This document shows, piece after piece, positions 17,495 through 26,528 of a stretch of DNA of 45,396 bases. The DNA lies in contig DXDK01000065.1 of the NCBI GenBank assembly GCA_019115545.1, positions 1 to 45,396 on the forward strand, given 5' to 3'. Source of the DNA: Candidatus Evtepia faecavium. Its GTDB lineage: Bacteria > Bacillota > Clostridia > Oscillospirales > Oscillospiraceae. Numbering within the stretch: the first letter of the stretch is position 1; every line of letters starts with the position of its first letter. Below the pieces are notes generated by a model, which searched no databases, was not told the DNA's origin, and was given only the letters and a program-made list of their open reading frames with translations. The position numbers and the translations under genes are program-made.

Positions 17495-19333
17495 TCATGC
17501 CAGGTAGGACAGCATCTCCTCCACGGAAACCGACTCGTTCATGTTGTACCGGTCCAGGGCCAGGAGGGACTGGTCCATCCCCTTTACCAGGGTGTTGGTC
17601 CCCACCTCGGTGGAGAAGGAGATGTCAAACCCGTTCTCCAGCAGGGTTACCAGAGACAGAGTGTCGTAGTACCCCCCGGGGAAGGCCATCACGTGGACCG
17701 CCTCCTCCCCGGTGCCCGTCTGGATCTCCCGGCGGATGGTCTCGCAGTCGGCAGAGAGGGCAGCCCGGTAGTCGGCCTCTGACTCGCCTTCCAAGGGGAG
17801 CAGGTTCTCCCGAGGCTGGTCGGTGTCCTCGTAGGGCCCCCACTGGTGCATGTCGTAGGTGTGGCTCTGGATGGAGATGACCCCGGAGTCCACCATCTCC
17901 TTGGCCTGGGCATAGGAGAAGTGGGGGGTGATGGGGTAGTCGGTGTCCTTGTAGTGGTCGGTGTCCCCCACAGTGGAGCCGATGACGAAGATGGTGGCTA
18001 CCATGCCGTACTTCTCCAGAATGGGCCAGGCATATTCGTAGTTGCTCAAATACCCGTCGTCGAAGGTGATGACCACCGGTTTCTCCGGCAGCTCCTTCCC
18101 CTCCCGGACGTAGGCGGCCAGGTCGTCGGGGAAGATGGCGGTGTAGCCGGCCTCCGCCAGGGCGGCGATCTGGGCCTCAAAAGTCTCCGGGGTGATGGTG
18201 GTGTTGTCGTCGGCCTGGGGGTCGATGTGGTGGTACATCAGCACCGGCACCTGGTCGGTGTATTCCTCCAGGGGCAGGGGCTCTGCCGAGGCCATCTGGG
18301 CCACGTGGTCCGCCGCGTTTTCTGCGGTGACGTAGACGCCGAAATCCTCGGGGATGTACACGCTGTTGTCCCCAAAGATCCGGGCCAGGGCCATGTTCCC
18401 CACGCACTCCCGGAAGTGGGATTCGTCGTAGAAGTACCGGGGCTCAAAACTCACGGAGGAGTAGGAGAAGTCCCAGTAGTCGGTGACCTCCGCCAGGCGG
18501 GTGTAGAAGTCCGCCACCTGGTCCCAGGGGAAGGAGTCCAGGTAGTCGGCGTACACCGGGGCGGTGAGGACGATGAGGCGGATGCCGTGTGTCTCGCACA
18601 GGGCCTTGATCCGGGACAAACTCTCCAGGGTGCCGGTGATGGCCGCCTCGTTGGTCTGGTTGGACAGGTCGGGGTAGTCGGCAAAGACGGGGTAGGCCTC
18701 CAGGTACTCCTCCATGTTCCCAATGGGCTCGGCGTCCCGGACCTTTTTGTCATAGGCCCCGTTGGCCTCGTCAAAGACGTCGAAGGGCTGGGTGAGGTAG
18801 GTGTCCTGGGCCATGTACCGCAGCTTGTCCAGGCTGTGGCGGGGGTCCATGAAGAGGTATCTGGGGTAGAAGGTGAGGGCGGATTCCCCGGTGGTCTCCG
18901 GGGGCATGGCGTAGGACCGGGGGTCGCTCTCCACGTTGTAGTCCTTGGCGTTGTCGATGTAGACGTTCACCACCAGGTTTTTCACCTCGTAGTTTTCGAT
19001 GAGGTAGGTGGCCTGCTGCTCCACATCCAGCATGTCCGCCCCGTAGACGATCATGTTGTAGAAGTTGGCGTCCAGGTATTCGTTCAGGGTCTCCACCGGG
19101 AAGGAGCTCACCGAGGAGCAACCCAGGATATAGGAGTCGTATTCCTGGTGGTGGTCTTTCAGATAGGTAATCTTGGCGGTGCGGGGGTTGAGGGTCATCT
19201 CGTAGGAGGGCCACTCCAGGGCTTTGTGGGAGAAGATCCCGAAGGGGTCCACCAGCCAGTTGAACCCCAGCACGGCGGCTCCCAGCGCCACAACCGTGGC
19301 CAGGAAGCCCAACAGCCAGCGTTTGGAATTCAT
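17495..19333 (-). CDS. Two-domain cell-envelope protein: N-terminal SGNH/DltD-AlgX-like domain plus C-terminal polysaccharide deacetylase (NodB/PgaB-like)
   Basis: 612 aa; N-terminal TM; SGNH-like SYILGCSSVSSF and late YDESHFRECVGN; C-terminal VPVLMYHHIDP, VVITFDDGYLSNYEYAWPILEKYGMVATIFVIG, IQSHTYDMH, VMAFPGGYYD. Confidence 0.82.
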   Translation of the reverse strand: MNSKRWLLGFLATVVALGAAVLGFNWLVDPFGIFSHKALEWPSYEMTLNPRTAKITYLKDHHQEYDSYILGCSSVSSFPVETLNEYLDANFYNMIVYGADMLDVEQQATYLIENYEVKNLVVNVYIDNAKDYNVESDPRSYAMPPETTGESALTFYPRYLFMDPRHSLDKLRYMAQDTYLTQPFDVFDEANGAYDKKVRDAEPIGNMEEYLEAYPVFADYPDLSNQTNEAAITGTLESLSRIKALCETHGIRLIVLTAPVYADYLDSFPWDQVADFYTRLAEVTDYWDFSYSSVSFEPRYFYDESHFRECVGNMALARIFGDNSVYIPEDFGVYVTAENAADHVAQMASAEPLPLEEYTDQVPVLMYHHIDPQADDNTTITPETFEAQIAALAEAGYTAIFPDDLAAYVREGKELPEKPVVITFDDGYLSNYEYAWPILEKYGMVATIFVIGSTVGDTDHYKDTDYPITPHFSYAQAKEMVDSGVISIQSHTYDMHQWGPYEDTDQPRENLLPLEGESEADYRAALSADCETIRREIQTGTGEEAVHVMAFPGGYYDTLSLVTLLENGFDISFSTEVGTNTLVKGMDQSLLALDRYNMNESVSVEEMLSYLA

Positions 19334-19348
19334 AAAAACCTCCTCTGG

Positions 19349-20926
19349 TCAGAACTGCTGATAGATGAAGCCTTCGGGGATGTAATCCGCCCGGAGCACC
19401 CCGAAACAGAAGAGGAGGACCAGGGGGAGGACCATGGTGGCCAGCCACTGGACCAGGGGGGGCTTGGTCTCCAGCATGGGGCGGATGGGACCCTGTTTCT
19501 CCTGGTACCACTCAGTGGCCAGGAGGATGACCACCCCCACGATGACCACGGCAAAGTCCCACTGGGTCAGGCCCAGGGTGAGCAGGGTACCGTTCCACAG
19601 GTCGGGGAGGTTGGGGTGGAGGAAGGTCTCTTTCACCATCCACACCGCCGTGAGGAACCGAGGGGCCCGGGTGATGTACCGGCCGAAGAAGACCAGAATG
19701 TTGGTCCGGGCCACCTGGAACAGGTGCCAGCCCAGGGACTTGTCGTTGATGTGGAGCTTTTCCTTCCACACCAAAAACTGGGGGGCCAGCAGCAGGGACA
19801 GGGTGATGATGCCGCCGTTCCAGAAGCCGAAGGCCACATACCGCCAGTTGGCCCCGTGCCAGATGCCGATGACAAAGTAGACGATGAAGGTGGCCAGGGA
19901 GGTGGGCAGGATTTTTCCCAGCTTGCCCTTGACGTGCTTCCGGGTGAATTTCCCCAGCTTGGCAAAGGGCTTGGACAGGGAGAGGGGATAGAAGAGATAG
20001 TCCCGCATCCAGGCCCCCAGGGTGATGTGCCACCGCCGCCAGAAGTCGGTGAGGGAGGTGGAGAAGATGGGCCGGCGGAAGTTCTCCGCCAGGTCGATGC
20101 CGAACATCCGGGCCACCCCTCGGGCGATGTCGATGCCCCCGGAGAAGTCCCCGTAGAGCTGGATGCAGTAGAAGAGCACCCCCACGGCGATGACGCTGCC
20201 GCTGTGGGACCAGGGGTCGTCCAGCACGGTGTTCACCAGCACGGCGGCCCGGTCGGCGATGACCATTTTCTTGAAGTAGCCCCACATCATCAGCTGGATG
20301 CCGTACTTCAGGTCGGTGAAGTTCACCGACCGCCCCGCCAGCAGCTGGGGGGAGAGCTGGTCAAACCGGCCGATGGGCCCCTGGACCATCTGGGGGAAGA
20401 AGGAGACAAAGAGGAGGAGCTTGGCAAAGTTCCGCTCCGGCTGGTACTTGTCCCGGTAGACGTCGATGACGTAGCCCACCGACTGGAAGATGAAGTAGGA
20501 AATCCCCAGGGGGAGGATGAGCTCCGAGAGGGGGATCTGGCTGCCGGGGCGCACATGGTCGGCCAGGGGCTGGAGGAGCTCGGCGGTGAAGTTCCAGTAC
20601 TTCAGCACGTAGAGCAGCACAAAATTCGCCAGGCAGGCGGCCAGAACCACCCCCCGGCGATAGGGTTTGTATTTGGCGGTGATGGCTTTGCGTTCCTCTT
20701 TGGGCGCGGCCCGGCGCAGGTCGTTGAAGTGACCCAGCAGCCGGCCGGAGACATACACCGTGGCGGCGGTGTAGAACACGTAGAGGATGGTCTTGCCGCC
20801 CCCTACGCAGTAGAACACCATGCTGGCTGCCAGCAGGGCCACCCACTGCCCCTTTTTGGGCAGCAGGTAGTACACCCCCACCGACGCCAGCACCAGCACC
20901 AGAAAGGGAAGGGAGGTAAAGGACAT
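19349..20926 (-). CDS. MBOAT family O-acyltransferase (DltB/AlgI-like)
   Basis: 525 aa; MSFTSLPFLVLVLASVGVYYLLPKKGQW...LILPLGISYFIFQSVGYVIDVYRDKYQPERNFAKLLLFVSFFPQMVQGPIGRFDQL...FSGGIDIARGVARMFGIDLAENFRRPIFSTSLTDFWRRWHITLGAWMRDYLFYPL...WHGANWRYVAFGFWNG. Confidence 0.95.
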   Translation of the reverse strand: MSFTSLPFLVLVLASVGVYYLLPKKGQWVALLAASMVFYCVGGGKTILYVFYTAATVYVSGRLLGHFNDLRRAAPKEERKAITAKYKPYRRGVVLAACLANFVLLYVLKYWNFTAELLQPLADHVRPGSQIPLSELILPLGISYFIFQSVGYVIDVYRDKYQPERNFAKLLLFVSFFPQMVQGPIGRFDQLSPQLLAGRSVNFTDLKYGIQLMMWGYFKKMVIADRAAVLVNTVLDDPWSHSGSVIAVGVLFYCIQLYGDFSGGIDIARGVARMFGIDLAENFRRPIFSTSLTDFWRRWHITLGAWMRDYLFYPLSLSKPFAKLGKFTRKHVKGKLGKILPTSLATFIVYFVIGIWHGANWRYVAFGFWNGGIITLSLLLAPQFLVWKEKLHINDKSLGWHLFQVARTNILVFFGRYITRAPRFLTAVWMVKETFLHPNLPDLWNGTLLTLGLTQWDFAVVIVGVVILLATEWYQEKQGPIRPMLETKPPLVQWLATMVLPLVLLFCFGVLRADYIPEGFIYQQF

Positions 20927-20928
20927 GG

Positions 20929-21159
20929 TCAGTCGTCTTGCCGGGCTTGGATCAGGGCCAGCATGGCCTCCACAGAGTTGAAGTTTTCCGGCACCAGGTC
21001 GTCCACGGAGATCTCCACATCAAAGGCCTCCTTGATCTCGGAGACGATGGTGACGATGTCCAGGGATTCCAGGATCTCGTCGTCCACCAGAGCGGTCTCG
21101 GTCTCAAAGTCCACACCGGGGACGGCCTCGGTGAGGATCTGCAGCAGCTGTTCTTTCAT
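20929..21159 (-). CDS. Acyl/peptidyl carrier protein (DltC-like position)
   Basis: MKEQLLQILTEAVPGVDFETETALVDDEILESLDIVTIVSEIKEAFDVEISVDDLVPENFNSVEAMLALIQARQDD; Ser in LESLD at the phosphopantetheine position; ATG at 21159 (in-frame TTG at 21168). Confidence 0.9.
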   Translation of the reverse strand: MKEQLLQILTEAVPGVDFETETALVDDEILESLDIVTIVSEIKEAFDVEISVDDLVPENFNSVEAMLALIQARQDD

Positions 21160-21164
21160 GGGGT

Positions 21165-21953
21165 TCAACCTTCTTTCTTAGAATAGCACAGCACGGCGGA
21201 GCGCCGGCCGTCCGGGGCGAAGCCAAAGCGGCTGTAAGCGGCCTGGGCGGCCTGGTCCTCCGCCCCGGTCCAGACGATGCTCTTGGCACCGCCGATGGCC
21301 TGGAGGTAGGCCGCCAGCAATGGGCGGGTGCGGCCGGTGCCCCGACAGCCCGCGGCCACGGCCAGGTGGCGGATCTCCCCGGTGTTCCCTTCCAGGGTGA
21401 AGTGGAGCAGGCCGGTGATCCGGCCGTCTTCCTCCAGGGTGAGGACCCGGCGGGCGGCCAGGTCCCCGGCCAGTTCGGCCTCGTTGGGCAGACAGCCGGT
21501 GAGGGAGGAGAAGTTTTCTCGGAGGAAGGCCAGCACCACCGGCCCGGCCTCGGGGCCCGGGCGGGAGACAGGCTCCGCCGTCTCCTCCCCCTGCCCCGCT
21601 TTGCGGGACAGGCGCACCCGTTCCAGACACAGGGCAAAGCCCTGCCGGGTGAGATAGTCCACGGCCTCCTGGAGCCCCTTGTCCCGGGGGCGGTAGGCCA
21701 CCTCGGTGACGGTGGGGTCTGGCAGGGCGGCCCCCAGGGGGGCGGAGAGGTCCTCCAGGAAGAAGTGCAGCCGGGCATGGTTCCCCCGGTCCCGCAGCAG
21801 GAGCAGGCCGGCGGGGGTCTCCCAGGCGGTGAGGGCCCCTGCCGCCAGGGCGGGGCCATACTCTCCTTGGGAGACCATGGTGTTGGCCCGCACCCCCGGG
21901 CGGAGGTGGGCAGAGGCCAGCCGGGCCAGGGAATCGTAATCAGTGAGTTTCAT
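21165..21953 (-). CDS. GNAT family N-acetyltransferase
   Basis: 262 aa; C-terminal GNAT core RVLTLEEDGRITGLLHFTLEGNTGEIRHLAVAAGCRGTGRTRPLLAAYLQ...AAYSRFGFAPDGRRSAVLCY; ATG at 21953, 14-nt overlap with the adenylation gene. Confidence 0.8.
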   Translation of the reverse strand: MKLTDYDSLARLASAHLRPGVRANTMVSQGEYGPALAAGALTAWETPAGLLLLRDRGNHARLHFFLEDLSAPLGAALPDPTVTEVAYRPRDKGLQEAVDYLTRQGFALCLERVRLSRKAGQGEETAEPVSRPGPEAGPVVLAFLRENFSSLTGCLPNEAELAGDLAARRVLTLEEDGRITGLLHFTLEGNTGEIRHLAVAAGCRGTGRTRPLLAAYLQAIGGAKSIVWTGAEDQAAQAAYSRFGFAPDGRRSAVLCYSKKEG

Positions 21954-23466
21954 GGCCAAGGTACTCCTCCCGCAGCCGGGGCCGGTCGATCTTCCCGTTG
22001 GGGTTGTGGGGCATGGCCTCCACCTGGTGGTAGAGGTTGGGCACCATGTACCGGGGCAGGCCGGCCCGGGCCTGCTTGGCGATGGCCTTGCTGTCCTCGC
22101 TGCCGGTGTAGACGCAGTGGATCCGATCTTTTTCCGGGTCGAAGAAGCAGGCCACCTCCTGGATGGTAGGGAAGCTGTTGAGGACGGTTTCGATCTCCCC
22201 CAGTTCGATGCGGTAGCCCATGTGCTTGATCTGCCCGTCCCGCCGGGTGAGGAAGGTGAGCAGGCCGGATTCGTCCATGGTGGCCAGGTCCCCGGTGCGG
22301 TAGATCAGGTCGGGGTAGTTGGGGTTCCGGGGGTCCTGGATGAAGGCCGCCCGGGTCTTGTCCCACTGGCCGAAGTACCCCTTGGCCAGGCCGATGCCCC
22401 GGACGCAGATCTCCCCCGGCTGCCCCGGAGGCACAGGCTGGAGGGTCTCGTCCAGGAGAAAGACCTCCTTATTGGCGCAGGGGGTGCCGATGGGGATGCG
22501 CTCGTCGTCGGCGAATTCCCGTTCCACCGGGTACCAGGTGCAGTCCACGGTGACCTCCGTGGGGCCGTAGAGGTTGATGTACCGCACCTGGGGCAGGGCG
22601 GCCCGCCAGCGGTTGAGCTGCTTGGCCTGCAGGGCCTCGCCCCCTAAAATGGCGGTGCGGAGGTGGCTGGGGGCCTTTTTCTCCAGCACCCCGGAGTTGG
22701 CCACCAGGTGGAAGGCGGAGGTGGCCCAGATGAGGGCGGTGACCTTCTTTTCCTCCAGAAAGTCCACCAGCAGGGTGGGGAAGAGGAAGTCCTTCTTGGG
22801 GATGATGTGGGTGGTGGCCCCGCACTTCAGGGTGAGGTAGATGTCCTTCACCGACAGGTCGAAGTAGAAGGGGGCCTGGTTGCCCATCACGTCCTCCCCG
22901 GTGATCTGGCAGGCCTCGGCCATCCACTCGATGAAGTCGATGACGCTCCGGTGGGCGATGACGATCCCCTTGGGGGTGCCGGTGGAGCCGGAGGTGAAGA
23001 TGGCGTACACCGGGTCAATGTCCAGCACGGCGGCCCGCCGGGCGGAGAGCAGGGCCTCCTCCGCCGGGCAGGCGAAGCCCTCCCGGTCCAGCAGGAGGGG
23101 GCAGTATTCCCCCAGGGCCTGGGCGGTCTCCGCCTCCTTTTCGTCATAAACCAGGGCGGCGGGGGAGAGGGTCTCCAGAATGGCCCGCAGCCGGGCCATG
23201 GGCATCTGGCTGTCCAGGGGGACGTAGAAGTTCCCCGCGTACAGGGCCCCGAAACAGGCGGCCAGGTTGGCCGCCCGGTGGTCCACCAGGACCACCACGG
23301 GAGCGTTTCGCCGGGGGGAGAGCCGGGCCAGGGCGGTGCCCAGGCCCCGGGCGGCGGCCTGGAGCCGGGAAAAGGAGAAGGCCTCTTCCTCGTCGGCAAA
23401 GGCGATCTTCTCCGGCACCCGGGCGGCAGAGGCCTCCAGATATTCCAACACGTTTTTTTGCAGCAT
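21940..23466 (-). CDS. Amino-acid adenylation (AMP-binding) enzyme, DltA/NRPS A-domain-like
   Basis: 508 aa from MLQKNVLEY; AIFTSGSTGTPKGIVIAH, QAPFYFDLSVKDIY, NLYGPTEVTVD, YRTGDLATMDESGLLTFLTRRDGQIKHMGYRIELGEIE, NPNGKIDRPRL. Confidence 0.92.
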   Translation of the reverse strand: MLQKNVLEYLEASAARVPEKIAFADEEEAFSFSRLQAAARGLGTALARLSPRRNAPVVVLVDHRAANLAACFGALYAGNFYVPLDSQMPMARLRAILETLSPAALVYDEKEAETAQALGEYCPLLLDREGFACPAEEALLSARRAAVLDIDPVYAIFTSGSTGTPKGIVIAHRSVIDFIEWMAEACQITGEDVMGNQAPFYFDLSVKDIYLTLKCGATTHIIPKKDFLFPTLLVDFLEEKKVTALIWATSAFHLVANSGVLEKKAPSHLRTAILGGEALQAKQLNRWRAALPQVRYINLYGPTEVTVDCTWYPVEREFADDERIPIGTPCANKEVFLLDETLQPVPPGQPGEICVRGIGLAKGYFGQWDKTRAAFIQDPRNPNYPDLIYRTGDLATMDESGLLTFLTRRDGQIKHMGYRIELGEIETVLNSFPTIQEVACFFDPEKDRIHCVYTGSEDSKAIAKQARAGLPRYMVPNLYHQVEAMPHNPNGKIDRPRLREEYLGHETH

Positions 23467-23573
23467 ACGCAGACCTCCCAAAGGGGCAGGATGTCGCGGC
23501 GCCTCGACAGAAAAGCCGGGCACCGGATGCTTTATGACATCACATCATACCATATTTTCTGCCCTAGCGCAAG

Positions 23574-23602
23574 AAAAACCCCTCCCGCCAAGGCGGGAGG
23601 GG
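23574..23602 (-). terminator. Rho-independent terminator of the AI-2E family gene
   Basis: Minus strand CCCCTCCCGCC-TT-GGCGGGAGGGGTTTTTC. Confidence 0.85.
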
Positions 23603-23629
23603 AACCAAACGGGCGTGGAACCATATCCC

Positions 23630-24790
23630 TCACTCCGGCAGCCCTTTCCGCTTCAGGCGGCCGTTCACCCACCGCCGGGCCAGGGCATAGAGCACCGAAC
23701 ACAGGGGCACGGCGAAGAGCATCCCCACCAGGCCGAAGGCGTTGCCCCCCAGGGTCACCGCCGCCAGCACCCAGATGCCCGGCAGCCCCACGGACTTGCC
23801 CACCACCCGAGGATAGATGACGTTGCCCTCGATCTGCTGCAGGACCACCAGGAAGATCACGAACCACAGGGCCTGGATGGGGTTCACCAGCAGGATGAGC
23901 AGGGCCCCGATGGCCACCCCGATGAGGGCGCCGAAGATGGGGATCAGGGCGGTGAAGCCCACCAGCACGGAGATCACCCCGGCATAGGGCAGGCGGAAGA
24001 GCAGCATGCCCACAAAGCACAGGCAGCCCAGGATCACCGCCTCGGTGAGCTGGCCGGCCACGAAGTTGGAGAAGGCCTGGTTGGCCATCCGGGCCACCTC
24101 CTGGATCCGCTGGGCCCAGGGGGCGGAGAACACCGCGTGGACCACTTTGGTGGCCTGGCGGGTGAGGGTCTCCTTCTGGGCCAGGAGATACAGGGCGAAA
24201 GCCAGCCCCAGCACCAGGTTGAAGATCAGGGAGACCACCGAGGAGGTCACCCCGATGGCGGTGGAGATGGTGGTGTCCAGAAACTCCTCCCCGTACTCCT
24301 CCAGGAAGGTGAGGATGCGCTCCTGGAGCTCCTGGCCGTTGAGGGAGAAGTCGGGGAGATAGGCCCCGTGGTCGGCCAGGAAGGTGGACAGCTGGTTCCA
24401 CCACCCCTGGAGGTGGAGGATCCGCTGGGGGAGCAGGTTGGCGAAGTTCACCACGCTGTCCCGCAGGGAGGGGACGATGACGAAGAACAGGGCGAACAGG
24501 GCTCCGATGATGATCAGGATGCTCACCAGCAGGCACACCGGCCGCCGGGCCCGGTCCTGCCGGGGGCCGTAGCGCTTGCCCCACAGGCGGCGCCAGCCCC
24601 GCTCCACCGGGCGGAGAAGAACGTTCACCAGAAAGGCCAGGCACCCGCCCAGCAGGAAGGGGAAGAGCAGGGAGAAAAAGCCGGACAGCAGCCCGCCGGC
24701 CTGCCCCGGGTGGGTGAGGACCCAGGCCAGCACCACCCCGAAGGTGATGAGCAGCAGCAGACGTTTCATGTTCTTGCGGTTCAGGTCCAC
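23630..24790 (-). CDS. AI-2E family (PerM-like) transporter
   Basis: 386 aa; LGGCLAFLVNVLLRPVERGWRR...PYAGVISVLVGFTALIPIFGALIGVAIGALLILLVNPIQALWFVIFLVVLQQIEGNVIYPRVVGKSVGLPGIWVLAAVTLGGNAFGLVGMLFAVPLCSVLYAL. Confidence 0.93.
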   Translation of the reverse strand: MDLNRKNMKRLLLLITFGVVLAWVLTHPGQAGGLLSGFFSLLFPFLLGGCLAFLVNVLLRPVERGWRRLWGKRYGPRQDRARRPVCLLVSILIIIGALFALFFVIVPSLRDSVVNFANLLPQRILHLQGWWNQLSTFLADHGAYLPDFSLNGQELQERILTFLEEYGEEFLDTTISTAIGVTSSVVSLIFNLVLGLAFALYLLAQKETLTRQATKVVHAVFSAPWAQRIQEVARMANQAFSNFVAGQLTEAVILGCLCFVGMLLFRLPYAGVISVLVGFTALIPIFGALIGVAIGALLILLVNPIQALWFVIFLVVLQQIEGNVIYPRVVGKSVGLPGIWVLAAVTLGGNAFGLVGMLFAVPLCSVLYALARRWVNGRLKRKGLPE

Positions 24791-24831
24791 GGGAACCTCC
24801 TTTGTCGGGAAGCGAGGGCGTTATGGTGGAT

Positions 24832-24861
24832 AGTATACCACATCTGCCCGGGGAAACACAA
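24832..24861 (-). promoter_or_regulatory. Candidate SigA promoter for the AI-2E family gene
   Basis: Minus strand TTGTGT-N18-TATACT with an extended TGG immediately before the -10. Confidence 0.5.
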
Positions 24862-24884
24862 GGGATTTGCCGGGGTGGGATGCC

Positions 24885-26528
24885 TTACAGCTCCGCGGCG
24901 AAGAGGGCGGCCCCCAGGGCCCCGCACAGCTGGGCGTCGGGGTGGATGTACAGGGGCTGGCCCAGCTTTTCCTGGATGGCCTCCACCACCCCCCGGTTCC
25001 GGGAGACCCCGCCGGTCATCATGCAAGGGCCGGCGCCCCCTGCCCGGCGATAGAGGGCGGCGGCCCGGCTGGCCACCGACTGGTTCAGGCCGTGGACGAT
25101 GTCCGGCAGGGCCTTGTTCTGGGCCACCAGGGAGACCACCTCGGAGTCGGCGAAAACGGTGCACATGGAGGAGATGGTGATCTCCTCCTTCCAGGACAGG
25201 CCCACGGTGGAGATCTCCTCCAGGGAGATCTCCAGGGTGCGGGCCATCATCTCCAGAAAGCGGCCGGTGCCGGCGGCGCACTTGTCGTTCATGACGAAGT
25301 TGTGGACGCTGCCGTCGGCCTCCAGGGCGATGACCTTGCTGTCCTGGCCGCCGATGTCGATGACGGTGCGCACGGCGGGGTTCAGGAAGTGGGCCCCCTT
25401 GGCGTGGCAGGTGATCTCGGTGACCGACTTGTCCCCCGCCTGGATCACCCCCCGGCCATAGCCGGTGGTCACCGTGGCGGCCAGGTCGGCCGGGGTGAGG
25501 CCGGCCTGCTGGAGGGCCTGGTCCAGGGCCCGCTGGGCCCCGTTGGAGGCCCCCGCCCCGGTGGGCAGGATGACCTTGGAGACGATCTGCTTGTCCTGGT
25601 CCAGGATGACCACGTCGGTGGTGGCCGAGCCGCTGTCGATGCCGGCGAAATAACCTTTGCGTGCCATGGGGGTGCGCGCTCCTTTCTGGGTGGGGGTGAA
25701 GCCCTCGGCAAAGGCCTCCAGCCGGGTGCGCAGCTGCTCCCGGCTCTGGGTGGTGCCGTCGGACTCGATCTTCAGCAGGGGGACGGGGAGGTGGTCCCGC
25801 AGCCCCGCGTACTCAAAGCCGTAGTAATCACAGAACTGGAGGGTGTGGTAGACCACCCCCTCCAGCCCCGGGGTGTGGTAGAGGGCCTTTCGGGCGGTGT
25901 TGTCCGTCATCCGCATACAGGGCAGCTGCCCCAGCAGGTTCCGGGCATAGGCCTCCATCAGCGCCGGGAAGTCCCCCTGGTCCTCCGGGGGGGCCACCTG
26001 GCGGTTGGCGGCGCAGGTGGCGTTTTCCACCGGCAGGGGCATGGTCTCCTCCACCAGGGAGAAGAGGTGGGACCCCATCTTGGCCCCCAGCACGGCGATG
26101 TGGGGCTCGGTAAGGGCGGCCTTGGGCTGGAAGGCGGCGAAGAAGGCCGCCCGGTCAAACTGGGTGCCCTTGTAGGCCCCGTAGGCCTCCGCCAGGGCCA
26201 GCAGCTGGTCCCGGGCGTGGTGGACCGAGCAGCTCTCCTGGCTGTGGAGAATGTCCAGCAGGTAGAGAAAGTCCAGCTTTCCCCAGGCCTTCAGGATGTC
26301 ATAGGCGCTGCGGATGGTGTCGCAGCAGTTCACCAGGACCAGTTCCTTCACGTGGCCGGCCAGGACGGCCTGGATCACCGACTTGCCAAACCCGCACAGG
26401 TTGGGGTGGGCCACCTGGTCGGAGAGGTCGAAGTTCTCCGGGGCCTCGTCCAGCAGGGCACACTGGCCTCCCAGGGCGGTGAGGAGCTCCGTAGGGGTGT
26501 ATTTGCAGACGTGATAGGTGATGCTCAT
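24885..26528 (-). CDS. 2-hydroxyacyl-CoA dehydratase-like domain fused to BcrAD/BadFG/HgdC-type activator ATPase
   Basis: 547 aa; N-half YTPTELLTALGG...NLCGFGKSVIQAVLAGHVKELVLVNCCDTIRSAYDIL...YHTLQFCDYYGFEYAGLRDHLPVPLLKIESDG; C-half YFAGIDSGSATTDVVILDQ...TGYGRGVIQAGDKSVTEITCHAKGA...IDIGGQDSKVI...NDKCAAGTGRFLEMMA...SSMCTVFADSEVVSL. Confidence 0.9.
   Translation of the reverse strand: MSITYHVCKYTPTELLTALGGQCALLDEAPENFDLSDQVAHPNLCGFGKSVIQAVLAGHVKELVLVNCCDTIRSAYDILKAWGKLDFLYLLDILHSQESCSVHHARDQLLALAEAYGAYKGTQFDRAAFFAAFQPKAALTEPHIAVLGAKMGSHLFSLVEETMPLPVENATCAANRQVAPPEDQGDFPALMEAYARNLLGQLPCMRMTDNTARKALYHTPGLEGVVYHTLQFCDYYGFEYAGLRDHLPVPLLKIESDGTTQSREQLRTRLEAFAEGFTPTQKGARTPMARKGYFAGIDSGSATTDVVILDQDKQIVSKVILPTGAGASNGAQRALDQALQQAGLTPADLAATVTTGYGRGVIQAGDKSVTEITCHAKGAHFLNPAVRTVIDIGGQDSKVIALEADGSVHNFVMNDKCAAGTGRFLEMMARTLEISLEEISTVGLSWKEEITISSMCTVFADSEVVSLVAQNKALPDIVHGLNQSVASRAAALYRRAGGAGPCMMTGGVSRNRGVVEAIQEKLGQPLYIHPDAQLCGALGAALFAAEL

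Noticed and set aside
17846-21181. 1111-aa plus-strand ORF
   Set aside because: Antisense to the dlt-like operon. The translation is a low-complexity G/V/H/E/Q-rich shadow of high-GC codon bias; the minus-strand genes have clear family motifs.
23467-23523. Upstream 19-residue extension of the adenylation enzyme
   Set aside because: MLQKNVLEY at 23466 fits the family start better; the extension MPGFSVEAPRHPAPLGGLR looks non-coding.
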